From NCBI GenBank assembly GCA_964058805.1, contig CAXKVV010000820.1, forward strand, positions 1 through 30,697: 30,697 nucleotides of DNA, given 5' to 3'. Shown one piece after another: positions 1 to 10,886 of the stretch. The notes under the pieces are model-generated. The model made no database searches, had not been told where the DNA came from, and was given only the letters and a program-made list of their open reading frames with translations. This DNA comes from Schoenoplectus triqueter. Lineage: Eukaryota; Streptophyta; Magnoliopsida; Poales; Cyperaceae. The translations under genes were made by a program, and so were the position numbers. Each line of letters begins with the position of its first letter. Positions within the stretch are counted from its first letter, which is position 1.

Positions 1-309
1 GATTGATAGTGATCTCTTTTTTGGTTGAGTCGTGCTTAAGGAGGAGGTAGGCTTTCGATGCATTATCTGTGCTTGCTTGGACTTGGCAGAGAGGATCGTC
101 AGAAAGAAGGCAGACAGCCGATCGCCAGACGAAGTTCAGGGTTTGATAGAGAGTTGATAGCCCGATGAAGTCTAGGGTTTGGTCGGAGAGGCGATCGGCA
201 GAGGGTTTCCTCTCTGTCGAAGAGAGCCAAATAGTAGTGAGTCTGAATATGAATCGAGTTTGAGGAGAATGGATCTACATTCTGGATCCATAGGGGTATT
301 ATTGGTATT

Positions 310-455
310 ATTTAAAATATAAATTTTTTAATTCTTGTTAAATATATATAATGACAAAATTAAAAATAAATGAGATTTGCAATGGCAAATATCTTAATTG
401 AAACTTTGAAATGACAAATTTAGAACTTCATAATGGCAAATATCTAATTTTCCCA
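310..455. repeat. Direct repeat copy A (about 150 bp)
   Basis: This stretch is repeated in the same orientation at 1397-1556. Both copies begin with AAAATATAAATT, pass through an 'ATGACAAA...TTAAAA' block and a 'TTTGCAATGGCA' block, then 'AACTTTGAAATGACA', and end in 'TCTAATTTTC'. Each copy also has internal sub-repeats of the form 'AATGGCAAATATCT'. The copies are diverged, with small indels. They may be relics of a terminal-repeat element or a local duplication; no TG...CA LTR ends or primer-binding site were found. Confidence 0.6.
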
Positions 456-1396
456 AAAAAAATATATACTTTTGATTAATGACAAATATACCCTCAGCTT
501 CTGACCCTTTTTCCCCAAATAACTTTTCTCCAACCTTTTTCGCTGGTCACCATCGCAACCCATCAGGGTACCTCTCCACCCGGCCCTCCTCTCCGCAAAA
601 TTAATAACTATGAATAGGTAATTTATATTCTCACTGGTGGTCGTAGCATAACTTCATAATTGTCAATCTGATAGTGATTCCTCTCCGCCAGCTCAATAAC
701 GACATTGATATATCTTATGTAATTGTGAAACAGAGGATATTAACAAGAATTTTTATTGAAACTTGAAGCTAAACTTCAGAACTGAGACTTCTGCTTATGG
801 ATATTTTCACTAGCAAGTTGTAAATTAAAAATCAACAAATTATGAAGATAAACTTCCTTCTGCAGGTTTGAAAATTGTCCCTTTCGTTTGGAGTTGGTAC
901 ATTTTTGGTATCAGTTTGGAGTCGGTACTGATATGATACCAGTTTGGAGTCGGTACCAGTTTGGTATCAAGCTAGTATCAGTTTGGTTCGGTACTGGCAT
1001 GGTACTAGTTTGGCACTGATCTGATTTTTACTTGGAAATTAGAACTGAAATTGAAATTTATCTCTAACGAATCAAATGTGAAATTTGCATTTTGAATTTT
1101 GTCTAGTACTACTCACAAGTCTCAACAATTTAATCTCGCAATTAGGCACTCCACCATGGGTAAAAACCTCTCATTTGGATGGGTGTTGCTGCTGAAAGAT
1201 GACTCACCAAAGGAGGAGGGCGATGCATGGATGGCAATATTACCAGAGGAGGATCGAGAGCTGAGAACTAGAAGAGACGAACGAGATCAGATAGACAATC
1301 TGGAAGAGAGAGAGTTTAGAAGAGAGATGATCTTGATGGAACAAAATCATATAAAAATGAGGTCTGTTAGTTCATGTGTTAGTTTGAGAGGTAATT
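456..1396. other. Spacer between direct repeats, no gene recognised
   Basis: This interval lies between the two 150-bp direct repeats. It includes a degenerate short repeat at about 890-1018, built from 'GGTATCAGTTTGGAGTCGGTAC'-like phrases. It also has a charged open stretch running from the ATG at 1156 into the right-hand repeat (Glu/Arg-rich, about 95 codons) with no family resemblance that I can see. I see no promoter plus splice structure that would make it a gene. Confidence 0.4.
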
Positions 1397-1556
1397 TGGG
1401 AAAATATAAATTGTATTCTCAAATATATATATTTTTTATTTAAAAATGTATGACAATGACAAATTTAAAAGAAACATGAGTTTGCAATGGCATTTATCTA
1501 AATTTTAACTTTGAAATGACATTTTTCAAAATCTCAAACTTTGAAGTGGCAATTAT
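1397..1556. repeat. Direct repeat copy B (about 150 bp)
   Basis: Same-orientation, diverged copy of the repeat at 310-455. It preserves the order of the 'AAAATATAAATTG', 'TTTGCAATGGCA', 'AACTTTGAAATGACA' and 'TCTAATTTTC' blocks. Confidence 0.6.
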
Positions 1557-2039
1557 CTAATTTTCTCATTTAATAAATGATGTAATTCGACACGTGAAAA
1601 TGAATTCGATCACATCTTATGGTTTTCTTTGATTTTTAGTTTGGGGTTTTGAATCATTAGAGTTTACTAAATGGAAACATTATATATGGAGACTGGAGAT
1701 ATTAAAGAGTAAAGTTAGTATATTTTTAGGTTGACTAAGATCTTTAATAAGTTCTACTAAGGAAAATATTTAAATCAGCTTCAAACGACAAATGAAAATC
1801 ATTAAGACCGATCTACATCATGAGTACTAAATTTATATATCAAATTAATTTATAATTTTTTGAGTTCATTTAATATAAAATCATGCGGTAAAAAAAGAAG
1901 CTTTATAATATATAAGTTGTAACATAAATGTGCATCACCCATAATAGGCAGCCACAACGTTTCATTTTTTATCGTTTGAAATTGATGTAATAGATTTTGA
2001 GTTAAGCTTATTAAGATTTGATAAGCTTAAGCTCATCTT

Positions 2040-2413
2040 GGGATCCATGGACAACTAAATATTTTGATAATCTTAACTTCCAACATAATATAAATTCATA
2101 AAAAATCTTGAAAATAGAAAAAACCTTACAAACATATTTTGAAACTTATGGATTGGTTTTATTTTAAGTTTCGTACAATTTGAGTGTCTTTTGATATTCC
2201 ATCAAAGATCATCAAAATTATATGATAATTATAATGATTTAAATATAATGACCTTTAATGAATATCAAATTATATGAAATCTGAAATACAATCAGTCAAC
2301 AAGTTTAAGAATATGTTTGTAAAGTTTTTTTTTTTTAATTTTTAACATTGTTTATGAATATATATGAAGTTGAATATTAAGATTGTCAAAATAATTGATT
2401 GTCAAGGGAGTCC
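2040..2413. mobile_element. MULE-type MITE, copy 1 (GGGATC/TTGACAAT family)
   Basis: Imperfect TIRs are visible. The left end reads GGGATCCATGGACAAC and continues with 'AAATATTTTGATAATCTTAA'. The reverse complement of the right end reads GGACTCCCTTGACAAT with 'ATTATTTTGACAATCTTAA' further in. The interior shares the 'tttgatggactatcaaa...aattatatgaaat' core with copies at 12888-13247, 18524-18862 and 24319-24714. It has no coding capacity. No target-site duplication is recognisable here, so the outer limits are approximate. Confidence 0.65.
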
Positions 2414-2470
2414 ACTTTTTAGGAAAATATTGAATCACTCTGTACTAATGCCTTTGATTTCGTATATATA

Positions 2471-2858
2471 TAGTCCGACTATGGTGCTTTGTAAAGCACA
2501 GAGGCGTTGTGTGCTTTGCGTTCTATTTTTAATTTTAAGTCAGAAATAATCGATCCGAACCATTAAATATAATCTTCATATAAAAATCTATTAGTAAACC
2601 AAATTTTATATTTTTTTAGAATTTTTTTTGCTATTTTTTCTGATGAGGAGAAAATAACTTGATCTGAGAATTCTGGTTCATCCAAAAATGATGGTTTTTC
2701 CCCTATCGAAAAAAATATAAAATTTGGTTCACTAATAGATTTTGTTATGGAGATTAGATTGAGCGGTTTGGATTGATCATTTTTAACTTAAAATTAAAAA
2801 TAGAGCGCAAGACACACAACGCTTTTGTACTTTGCAAAGCACCATAACCTAATTCTCT
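2471..2858. mobile_element. Foldback (hairpin) MITE, copy 1
   Basis: This is a long inverted repeat. The left arm begins near CTATGGTGCTTTGTAAAGCAC and the right arm ends in CTTTGCAAAGCACCATAAC. The arms continue inward through 'GATCCGAACCATT' / 'AGCGGTTTGGATTGATC' and 'AAATTTTATATTTTTTT', leaving a small loop near 2650-2690. It is flanked on the left by (TA)n and on the right by (CT)n(AT)n. The internal 'cgatccaaaccgtt...tcttcatat' block is shared with the hairpins at 13483-13901 and 18863-19318. No ORF is present. Confidence 0.7.
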
Positions 2859-2860
2859 CC

Positions 2861-2880
<20 letters not shown>

Positions 2881-2892
<12 letters not shown>

Positions 2893-3585
2893 TTGTAAAA
2901 AAGAATCATTGTACAAACAAATATAATTTAGCAAATAATTTTACACAACTTAAGTGTCATTTCAGATTTCACAATGCATAACTGTTATTGTATTAATTGA
3001 AATTAATCAACAAACGGAAAAAGCACGCAGTAAGTTTTATTCTCTTATAAGTTACAACTTTGGTTATGCTGCTTATGAATATGTATCACGTTATAACGTT
3101 GCATTTTGAAATTAAACTATTTTCTGTTGGTTATTAACATTGCCAAGACGCTTCATTATGAAATCGTCTTTTCATTTCTTTTGTATTGGTAGCCATAAAT
3201 TATTATTATAAAATTTGATAACTTGTTGGCAGAGCTAATCAAGATGTGATTAATATAAAATTTGGTAGTCCACTAAATTCACACTATTATCAGTAATAAA
3301 TAAAATTTGGTACAGATCATAGTCTTATATATACTTATCACAAAACAAATTGTGCTTTCGGTGGGAACCTTGATACAATAAATATTGAAAATTATTTAAT
3401 CAAAATTAATCCCAATCAGACATAGACTTACCTCATTGGTGATGTGAGAAGGTCAGGTCTTCTAATTGGATGCTAAGTCGTAATCGTACTTAAAGAAAAT
3501 CTTAGTATTTCTTTTATAAAACGAACCAATTTTGCTTAGTAGAAAGGTTGGTTATTTACTTATTTTAGTAGCTTAATAGTAGAAG
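2881..3585. other. AT-rich spacer, nothing recognised
   Basis: I see no gene, RNA gene or complete repeat here. A short phrase at about 3540-3578 (GTAGAAAGGTTGGTTATTT...TTTTAGTAGCTTA) recurs at about 4177-4204, which suggests an old duplication or shared repeat. Confidence 0.4.
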
Positions 3586-3744
3586 CAGGGGCGGATCCAA
3601 GGTAGGCGCCAGTCGGCGCCCGGACACCCCCCGGTTCACTGAAAAATAAATGTCGTATGGTAAAAAATAAAATTTCTTTTGACTCGAATATTCTATTTAT
3701 TTGAACCGGGCACCCCCTATCGATCGTTTCTGGCTCCGCCCCTG
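3586..3744. mobile_element. Small hAT-like MITE with CAGGGGCGGA termini
   Basis: This 159-bp unit begins CAGGGGCGGATCCA and ends TGGCTCCGCCCCTG, so its TIRs match at 13 of the first 14 bases. A GC-rich sub-terminal part (about 3603-3636) contains GGCGCC-type short inverted repeats and a C-rich run. The right half carries GAACCGGGCACCCCC, partly complementary to the left CCCCCCGGTTC. CAGGG-type termini are typical of hAT superfamily ends. I could not identify an 8-bp target duplication, so the family assignment is tentative. Confidence 0.6.
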
Positions 3745-4464
3745 AGTGCCATGATTTATACCAGAGATAAAATTATCTTACAAATTATTTATTTTAGCTG
3801 TGAGCACTAATCAGAGGTAAAAATCATAAATCTTCTTACAAAATATGAGACGTGCTTTTCTTGCATTTAATTATTTTATTTAAAAATGAAAAACATCATC
3901 TATAAGAGTAAGTATAATTAAAACAACCATTGATTTCTTTTATCCTTCATTTAGTTTTAGAAAAATGCTCATAAATACCGAGAGCATTCAAAAAGAACTT
4001 GTACATGTGAAAAAAGATTCGTACGTAAGAACGGATACATTTTAGGTTAATATAAAATAAAATATTATATAATTAATTTTATAAACTTAATACGGTGAAA
4101 ATATCAAAAAAACGCGTCTGTTTATATGAACCTCATATTAAAACTATGGATACGCCAATCCCCATGAATATGACTGTAGAAGGTTGGTTATTTTAGTAGC
4201 TTAGCTTGATTTGACATGCCGGCATGGGATGGAGATGGTGCGCATGCATTTAAATTTTATTTGTTGAGAGATTGATTGATCCACAGTACTCATCCTCATC
4301 GGCTGGTGTTATTTATTTTCACTAGGCTACTACTGCCTGGAAAGCAGAGTTGGGAGTATTCTAAGATCAAAACCTCAGTCTCAGTCCCCTTAAAAATTCT
4401 ATAGCTTTAAAGAGTTGCAGATTTTATTAAAAATAATAATTAATAAAATAATATTATTAATAAT
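3745..4464. other. AT-rich spacer left of the MULE
   Basis: No gene is recognised. The last 40 bases are almost pure A/T with AATAAT runs, which makes the exact insertion point of the neighbouring MULE hard to fix. Confidence 0.4.
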
Positions 4465-4528
4465 AAGAGTGAGAATCTAATATTTTCAAATCTACGAATC
4501 AAAACGCGCCACTGCCAGTGGCGCGTTT
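4465..4528 (+). repeat. Left terminal inverted repeat of the MULE
   Basis: This is the 64-bp counterpart of 12496-12559. Conserved blocks are AAGAGTGA at the outer edge, TACGAATC 20 bases further in, and the 27-bp palindrome at the inner edge. The two TIRs have equal length and spacing, which supports this boundary choice. Confidence 0.75.
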
Positions 4529-4649
4529 GGAAACGCGCCACTGCCAGTGGCGTCTTTCACAAACGCGCCACTGGCAGTGGCGTCTTTCACCAAACGCGCC
4601 ACTGGCAGTGGCGCGTTTCCTCAGACCACGCCACTGCCAGTGGCGCCTA
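4502..4649. repeat. Five palindromic GC modules, ~30-bp period (MULE left end)
   Basis: Modules start at 4502, 4531, 4561, 4592 and about 4622. The consensus is AAACGCGCCACTG, one central C or G, then CAGTGGCGCGTTT. Modules 1 and 4 are perfect 27-bp palindromes apart from the centre base. Modules 2 and 3 have GTC in place of GCG in the right arm, and module 5 is degenerate. The 29-31 bp spacing is close to three helical turns. They sit immediately upstream of the transposase TATA box, so a role as transposase-binding sites and/or promoter elements is inferred. Confidence 0.85.
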
Positions 4650-4656
4650 TCTTTGC

Positions 4657-4664
4657 TATAAATA
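4657..4664 (+). promoter_or_regulatory. TATA box of the MULE transposase gene
   Basis: TATAAATA lies 8 bp after the last palindromic module and 79 bp before the ATG at 4743. The sequence between is an A/C-rich leader without upstream ATGs, typical of a plant 5' UTR. Confidence 0.7.
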
Positions 4665-4742
4665 CCCGCCCCGTCGGTTCATTTATCACAACCACAAAAA
4701 CAACCAACATCCAATTACAATAAACATCCATTTTTCTTCAAA

Positions 4743-7700
4743 ATGCTACCAGATTTAAATTATAATCCCGATGAAGAAAATTATACTGCAGAACAACCGA
4801 GCGGCAGTAAATTTTTGACGGGAATATTTCCAAACCAGAATGAAACCAATTCCTATTCTACCTACGATCAAACCAATTCCTATCAAACCTACGATCAAAC
4901 CAATTCCTATCCAACCCTCGATCAAACCAATTCCTATCAAACCTACGATCAAACCAATTCCTATCCAACCCTCGATCAAACCAATTCCTATCAAACCTAC
5001 GATCAAACCAATTCCTATCCAACCCTCGATCAAACCAATTCCTATCAAACCTACGATCAAACCAATTCCTATCCTACCTACGATCAAACCAATTTATATC
5101 CGTATCCAGCTATTTACAGTAACAATATAATTTATCAACAACCAAACCCAGCGGTGCCACTATATAATTTTTTTGGCGGTAGTAGTAGTACTACGTCTGG
5201 CTGTAATTTAGCTGATAATATTGATGACAGAAGTAGTGTTGATCCAACGATAATGGAATTAAGTGATGATCAGGATGAGCAAGATGATGGCGGTCCGTAT
5301 TATTCAAATGAAGAAGAAACAGGAGAGGATTACACTGACCACTCGGATTTTTCGATCGATGAATCTGAAGATGAGGAAATTCAGAGATGCGATACCACAT
5401 TGTTAGTTACGGGACGAACTGAGAGACACCATCCCGTAGAAGCGTTAAATAATTTTGAGATGTTTGACCGTTTAGGCGCGAATGAATATCTTTTAGGACT
5501 CGATGATGAGTTAGCTGAAAATAGAATATTTGCTTCTAAATCGGCTTTAAAGTGGGTAATTTGTGATTGGAGTGTTAGGAAAAACGTTCAATGTTGGGTA
5601 CAAGAAAGTTGTAAAACACGACTTATTATGAAATGCAAAGAAGATAGTTGTCCTTGGAGATTATACGCTAGACCTGAAGAGGGCTCGACCACATGGAGGA
5701 TCATCACAAATAAAAACCCCCACAACTGTAGAAGACCACCAGGAGACCGCAAACACTTACAACTCACATCTAATTTGATTGCAGGATGTGTTCGACAACA
5801 TTTAAAGAAGGATCTCTCTCTAACAGTTCAACAAATCGGTATGATTATAGAAACAAAATATCCCGGTGTGGCACCGACATACGGTAAACTTTGGCGTGGC
5901 CGAGAAAGAGCAATTGAACAATTATTTGGCACTTGGGAAGGATCATATACATTTCTTCCACAGATATTGGAGGCGATTGCTCGGACTACTCCAGGTACAA
6001 AATTTAAATTATTGACGTGTGATACTTCGGATAATAATGTAAAAATGTTTAAATCCATAGTTTGGGCTTATGGACCGTGCATTGCAGCGTTTAAACATTT
6101 AAGACCCGTTATAACTATTGACGCTGGATTCTTATCGGGTCGTTATAAGGGTAGATTATTGATGGCGTGTGGATACGATGCAGAGAATAAAATCATTCCT
6201 CTAGCATTTGGAATCGTGGATGCAGAAAATGTGGACAATTGGGGTTGGTTCATGCGATGGGTCCGTAATGAAGTGATCCAATGTAATATGAAAATATGTG
6301 TTATATCCGACCGTCATAGGGGAATAAAGGGAGTTTTTGAGCGACCGCATTTGGGATGGTCTGTACAACATGGAGAGGCGGTACACCGGTATTGCATGCA
6401 ACACGTCGCAGAGAATTTATATAAGGAAGCCGGAAAAACTGGAAAGAAAGAAGATAATCTCAGAGATGATTTCCGAAGAAGACTAGCGAACAAAAAGAAA
6501 CCGCGTCGTTTCGTAGAAAGATGGCGAATTTTGAGGAAATCAAATAGAAAAGCTTATGATTTTTTAAAAAAAGTCGGCAGAAGATTAGAAAATGATGATA
6601 AAGAACCTCCTAATTTTGCTTCGTGGGCACAAACGTATGATGGAGGACATCGATGGGGTATAATGACCAGCAATGGTTCTGAAGCTCTGAATAGCGTCTT
6701 CAGAGTTGAACGAACTTTACCGGTTGCAGCAATTGTGGAGGGGACATGGTATAAATGTGCTAAATGGTTCGATAAGAGGGAAATGGAAGCAATGAACCTG
6801 CATAGAGCATGCAAGCAATGGCCAAAAAAAATTGATGACATCTTGGCAAAACGTGACGACAAAGCAGGTTTGTGTTGATATTATTTTACTATATTTTACA
6901 AAATTTTTAACATATCGTGATATCTTTTGTATTTATTTCAATAATTACAGCTCGTATGAACGTAATTCCACTCGGAACTGCTCGAGGAGAATATGAGGTT
7001 CATGTGCTTGGTGAGAGGATCGAGAGTGGAGGGTATGGACCGTTCAAGTACACTGTTATAATTTCGAGTGAACGACGCACTCGAGATGACCCACAATTGC
7101 CGGAACCGCACTGCACGTGTGATTGTCAAAAACCTCAACTGACTGGGATATCCTGCTCTCACGTAATTGCTGTATGCCAACATAGAAACTTTGATGTGTA
7201 CGGTTTCATAGATGAGCGATACAATACAGCTCACCTACTGAATACTTGGTCCGGACAATTTCATTGTTACGGTGATCAACAAGTTTGGCCGCCATATCTT
7301 GGAGAAACTATAATACCAGATAAAGAATTGATAAAAATTGGTCGGCGTGCGAAGGTTAGACGTCGAATGGTAATGGATGAGATGGAGGGCAGGATACGGA
7401 GTCGAGGTAGAACGAGAAATATACAGTCTTCTGAAGGTGGGTCATATCGAAGAGATGAAATGAGTCGTGACCCACTTCCAATGGATACATTACAATCAGG
7501 ACGGCATAGGAGTAGGGCTTCAAGTCCCACAACAAACAGAAGAACCCAAACTTCTCGAAATACTTTGCAATCAGCGAGACACTCAACTAGTTATGATCCA
7601 AGAGATAACAACAGAATAACTCAAACTGGGCGAGATGCCTTACAATCAGCGAGACACTCAACTAGTTATGATCCAAGAGATAACAACAGAATAACTGAAA

Positions 7701-7846
7701 CTTCTCGAGATGCCTTGCAATCAACGAGATTCTCAACTGGTCATGATCAAGAAAGACAAGCTGTCAATGCTTCAACTAGGGGTGCTAGAGGAAATAATTT
7801 TGGAGGTAGAATCTTAAATTTTTTCACACGGAGGAAAAAAAAATGA
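4743..7846 (+). CDS. MULE transposase (MURA-like), two exons
   Basis: The exons are 4743-6867 and 6951-7846. The 83-nt intron is GTTTGT...TTACAG, and the split Ala codon joins them in frame, giving 1006 aa. Residues 35-115 are nine 9-residue repeats of TNSYxTxDQ, followed by a Ser/Asp/Glu-rich acidic stretch. Residues about 240-330 resemble the MuDR N-terminal DNA-binding domain, with Cys residues and a CPWRLYA motif. The MULE transposase core follows: candidate catalytic D460 (TIDAGF), D523 (SDRHRGI), a CxxH at 551-554, and E647 (NGSEALNS) as the likely third acidic residue. A SWIM zinc finger, CxCx9CxH, occupies 765-779. The tail is Arg/Ser/Thr-rich with a near-duplicated DALQSARHSTSYD segment and ends basic (RRKKK). 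The protein should bind the TIRs and cut and join the element. No disruption is seen. Confidence 0.93.
4845..5087 (+). repeat. 27-bp tandem repeats inside the transposase 5' end
   Basis: There are nine in-frame 27-bp units encoding TNSY[Q/P/S]T[Y/L]DQ. Units alternate between QTYDQ and PTLDQ, so a 54-bp higher-order period is visible, suggesting expansion by slippage or unequal exchange. The result is a Tyr/Gln/Asn/Ser-rich low-complexity N-terminus. Confidence 0.95.
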
Positions 7847-8077
7847 TGTATGTTTTTTTGTACTATATGTGTGTTGTATTTAAGCAAGGTTATGTTCTAT
7901 TTAAGCAGAAAATATGTTGTATTTAAGCAGAAAATATGTTGTATTTAAGCAGAAAACAATATCCATAATAAAAAAAAACAACATATAAAAAAAATATCCA
8001 TAATAAAACAATATCCATAATAATAAAAAAACAATATCCATAATAAAAAAACAACATATAAAAAAATAACATATAAA
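7847..8077. other. Convergent 3' intergenic region with short tandem repeats
   Basis: This AT-rich gap lies between the transposase stop and the PMD stop. It holds about three copies of 'TGTTGTATTTAAGCAGAAAATA' (7868-7955) and then several copies of 'CAATATCCATAATAAAA' (about 7957-8055). It probably contains the 3' UTRs and poly(A) signals of both genes; a bidirectional terminator role is inferred. Confidence 0.6.
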
Positions 8078-10883
8078 CTACTCCTGACGACGCCTAACAT
8101 ATCGACGTGCTCTCGGACGTGTCTGTAAAAATAAAGACGGTATATCAGTGAGCTGCTTATTTTTTGTAAACATTTAATATTTACTAAGTTGTAGAATAAA
8201 CAACTAACCACGCTAGGTGTATATCGAGGAGGCGGATGTACGTCACGCTGCTCCCGACCATGAGCAAGTGGAGTGAAATCTCGTGTCTGTACAGGCTCTG
8301 CAGCATCATCCTGGATATGCGATGACTCTCCAGGCCCAGAAGGATAACCATACTGGGCTGGATCATAATGTTGGCCGTACTGCGGATCCCATTGCGGTAC
8401 ATGATCCATTGGCATCTGCTGGGTCTGTGAGAAATGCTGAGTGCCGAATGGATCCGAGAACTGTGCACCCGATGGATCAGGAAACTCAACAGACAACCTA
8501 GCCATAACTTCGTTCCAATCGTAGTTCTCAGCCATCTGTTAATACAGTTTAAATTATTTAAATTATGCTATTAATACAATTCAAATCATTGAAATCAAGG
8601 TATACAGTACTTACGTTGTCGAGGAGAGACGTGAAGTCAGCAGTCTCATAAGGAAAATGCGGCGGATGAGTAGTGGATGGAGTCGGTGCACTCTCAGTAT
8701 CACCCGTCGAATCCGGAATAGCATCAATATCTGTGGGTAATCCCGCCGCAATAAGAAGCTCGTCCATCTTATGAGGCATGCCTGCATCCTCAAAATGCCC
8801 CTTGCAATCGGCGAGCGAAATCTTGCCAAACCGTCTCCATCCCCTAGTGACCGCCCATCGGACCGCCTTCAGCGCACTCTTTGTAACTCTAGCAATCTGT
8901 TATACAATGATTACATAACACATATTACATAACACATATTACTTATTACCGAATAGTGCATATAGATATATAAATTTTATAAATTTTAATATACCGTGCG
9001 CTGTCTGTGAGGTACGTGAGGAATGTAGCCAATGTCAGGGATCTCCGCTGCTGAAGGTGCAGGAGGTACGACATCACTCGGATCAAGTGGAGCGCTAGCG
9101 GCTCCATATAAATCATACCACCGTCGATACCTCCTATAGTCCTCTGCATCCCACTCTTCTTCATCCGGGTCTCGTGGAGGAAGCTCATTCCATATGTCTA
9201 CATACGCCTGATGATATTGTCTCCAGTTCATATTTTTTTTCTTGAATCCAAGCGCAGATAATTTCTGATGCTCCTCCAGAAATGCCTGTAAAATTAGTTA
9301 GTATAATTGTGCAAATAATTAGTATAAGAAATAATACATATAAAAATTATAAATGGTAGAATACCTCGGGAAGTGGAGGCGGTACTGCCTGAAGTAAGCC
9401 GAACTGTCGCCTCACCCGATCCGGATAGTACCACTCTACTATTGGAAAGTAAATAAGTGGAAGCCGACATGTATACGAGTCCATAGAGTCGTCTACGCAT
9501 GTCGGCAATAAGTGACGAACAGACTCGTACGGCCTCCAATTGATATGCGTGTGCGGCAGCATAATCAACTGATCCCTCACGTACTTCACACCGACGTGTG
9601 ACGGATTGAGGTATCTGTTCTTATCAAGCGTCCATTTCCTATTATCAGTTCAAATTATAATTAGTGATTACACATATATTTTCATCGATTGATTGATTAT
9701 TTTTAAATTAAATTATTACCTGCCAAAAGGCGCACAACTATCACGGTCCGGTGTACCCCAGTCACTGAAAATGAATGCATTTGAGGCAGGTAATGGACGA
9801 GCTGGGGGCAAACGCGTCCAACTCCACAACAACAACAAAAGCCACGGACCACCAATACTCCTCGTCAGTCCTTGGCATGCCACATCAAGACGCCGATATA
9901 AATAATCAAGTACCGCAGCGCCCCAATTTCTTCTCCTACCGAATTGTAAATCTTCCTGTAAATTAAATATTAGTAATAAAAATATTTAATTATGAAACAT
10001 AAATTATTTTAAAATCCTTAAAATACTTACCGTCAAAATCGGCAGAAGAAACGCCGGTACTGAGTCTCCACTGTTGTCGGGGAACATGATACACCCCGCC
10101 AACTCCAAAGCAAAACCGATCGCATATTGATTAAGACCCTGCTGATCGTCTGCCTCTGGAGCGTGATCAAAGTGGGACCGTAACTCTCGTAGGGAAATAG
10201 AACGCCTGTAAAATTTTATATTTAGCTTAATCACAGTTTGTGAAGGAAAAAAATTAAAATTTTTGTACAGTTTACTAAATTACCTCCCATCTTTGCAGAA
10301 TGCTGATATATCATCCTGCCCAAATAACTGACGGATGTATGCTGAAAAATCTCCATCAGTATATCCAATCACTGGCTCACCAATGGTGGATAAACCCCAC
10401 AGACATGCGACGTCCTAAAAAAAATTATATTACTATTCCATCCTTTTAATTTTGTAGTTAAATTAATAATATTTTATTATTTACCTCTAGAGTCACGGTC
10501 ATCTCGCCAAAAGTGAAGTGAAATGTATGAGTTTCTGGCCTCCAAAACTCTATCAACGCGCTCAATAAACCCGTATCAATCTTTAAGTTACGGGCTTCCG
10601 CTTCTTGGACATAAATCTCACGCAATCTGGCGAGATGAAGAAATCCCATAACTCGCAACCTACTCTGAATGTGCGAGATGTATGGTATCGTGGGACGGTG
10701 AGTGCGGAAACGAATGATATTGTTATCTCTCTGTAATTTTCATTTCATAATTAGCTTCTCGTATATATGTATTTTATTATTATTTTTAAGAATATAATGT
10801 ACCTGTGCCTGACTATAATGTGTCCGATGTTTGTCTTCAGGGAGATAAATTATGATATTCTCATCTCGTTGCTCGCCTGCCAT
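8078..10883 (-). CDS. Plant mobile domain (PMD, MAIN-like) protein, ten exons
   Basis: Exons by hand (minus order): 10883-10803, 10730-10485, 10414-10284, 10205-10031, 9955-9720, 9638-9365, 9285-8995, 8896-8615, 8535-8209, 8122-8078. All junctions are GT-AG, mostly with TTTACAG-like acceptors. Phases agree and the sum is 2088 nt, giving 695 aa without a stop. Exons 2-3 carry the PMD hallmark: MGFLHLARL, then [29 protein letters not shown]. Later exons hold the [11 protein letters not shown]...[11 protein letters not shown] block and the Arg/Pro-rich WRPY...[14 protein letters not shown] block. The family (aminotransferase-like PMD, often annotated 'serine/threonine phosphatase 7 long form homolog') includes Arabidopsis MAIN/MAIL1, which act in silencing and meristem maintenance, and many transposon-borne copies. 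The C-terminal exons add a Gln/Pro/Tyr-rich tail and a basic terminus. The molecular activity is unknown. Confidence 0.9.
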
Positions 10884-10886
10884 TAT

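Noticed and set aside
1099..1443. Charged open reading frame (Glu/Arg-rich)
   Set aside because: No ATG at its first codon, the in-frame ATG is at 1156, its end lies inside a repeated sequence, and no known motif is visible. Not supported as a gene.
4755..5130. Open frames on both strands with IPIKPTIKP / GIGLIVGLI repeats
   Set aside because: These are other-frame readings of the 27-bp tandem repeat in the transposase; the TNSYxTxDQ frame continues into recognisable transposase domains.
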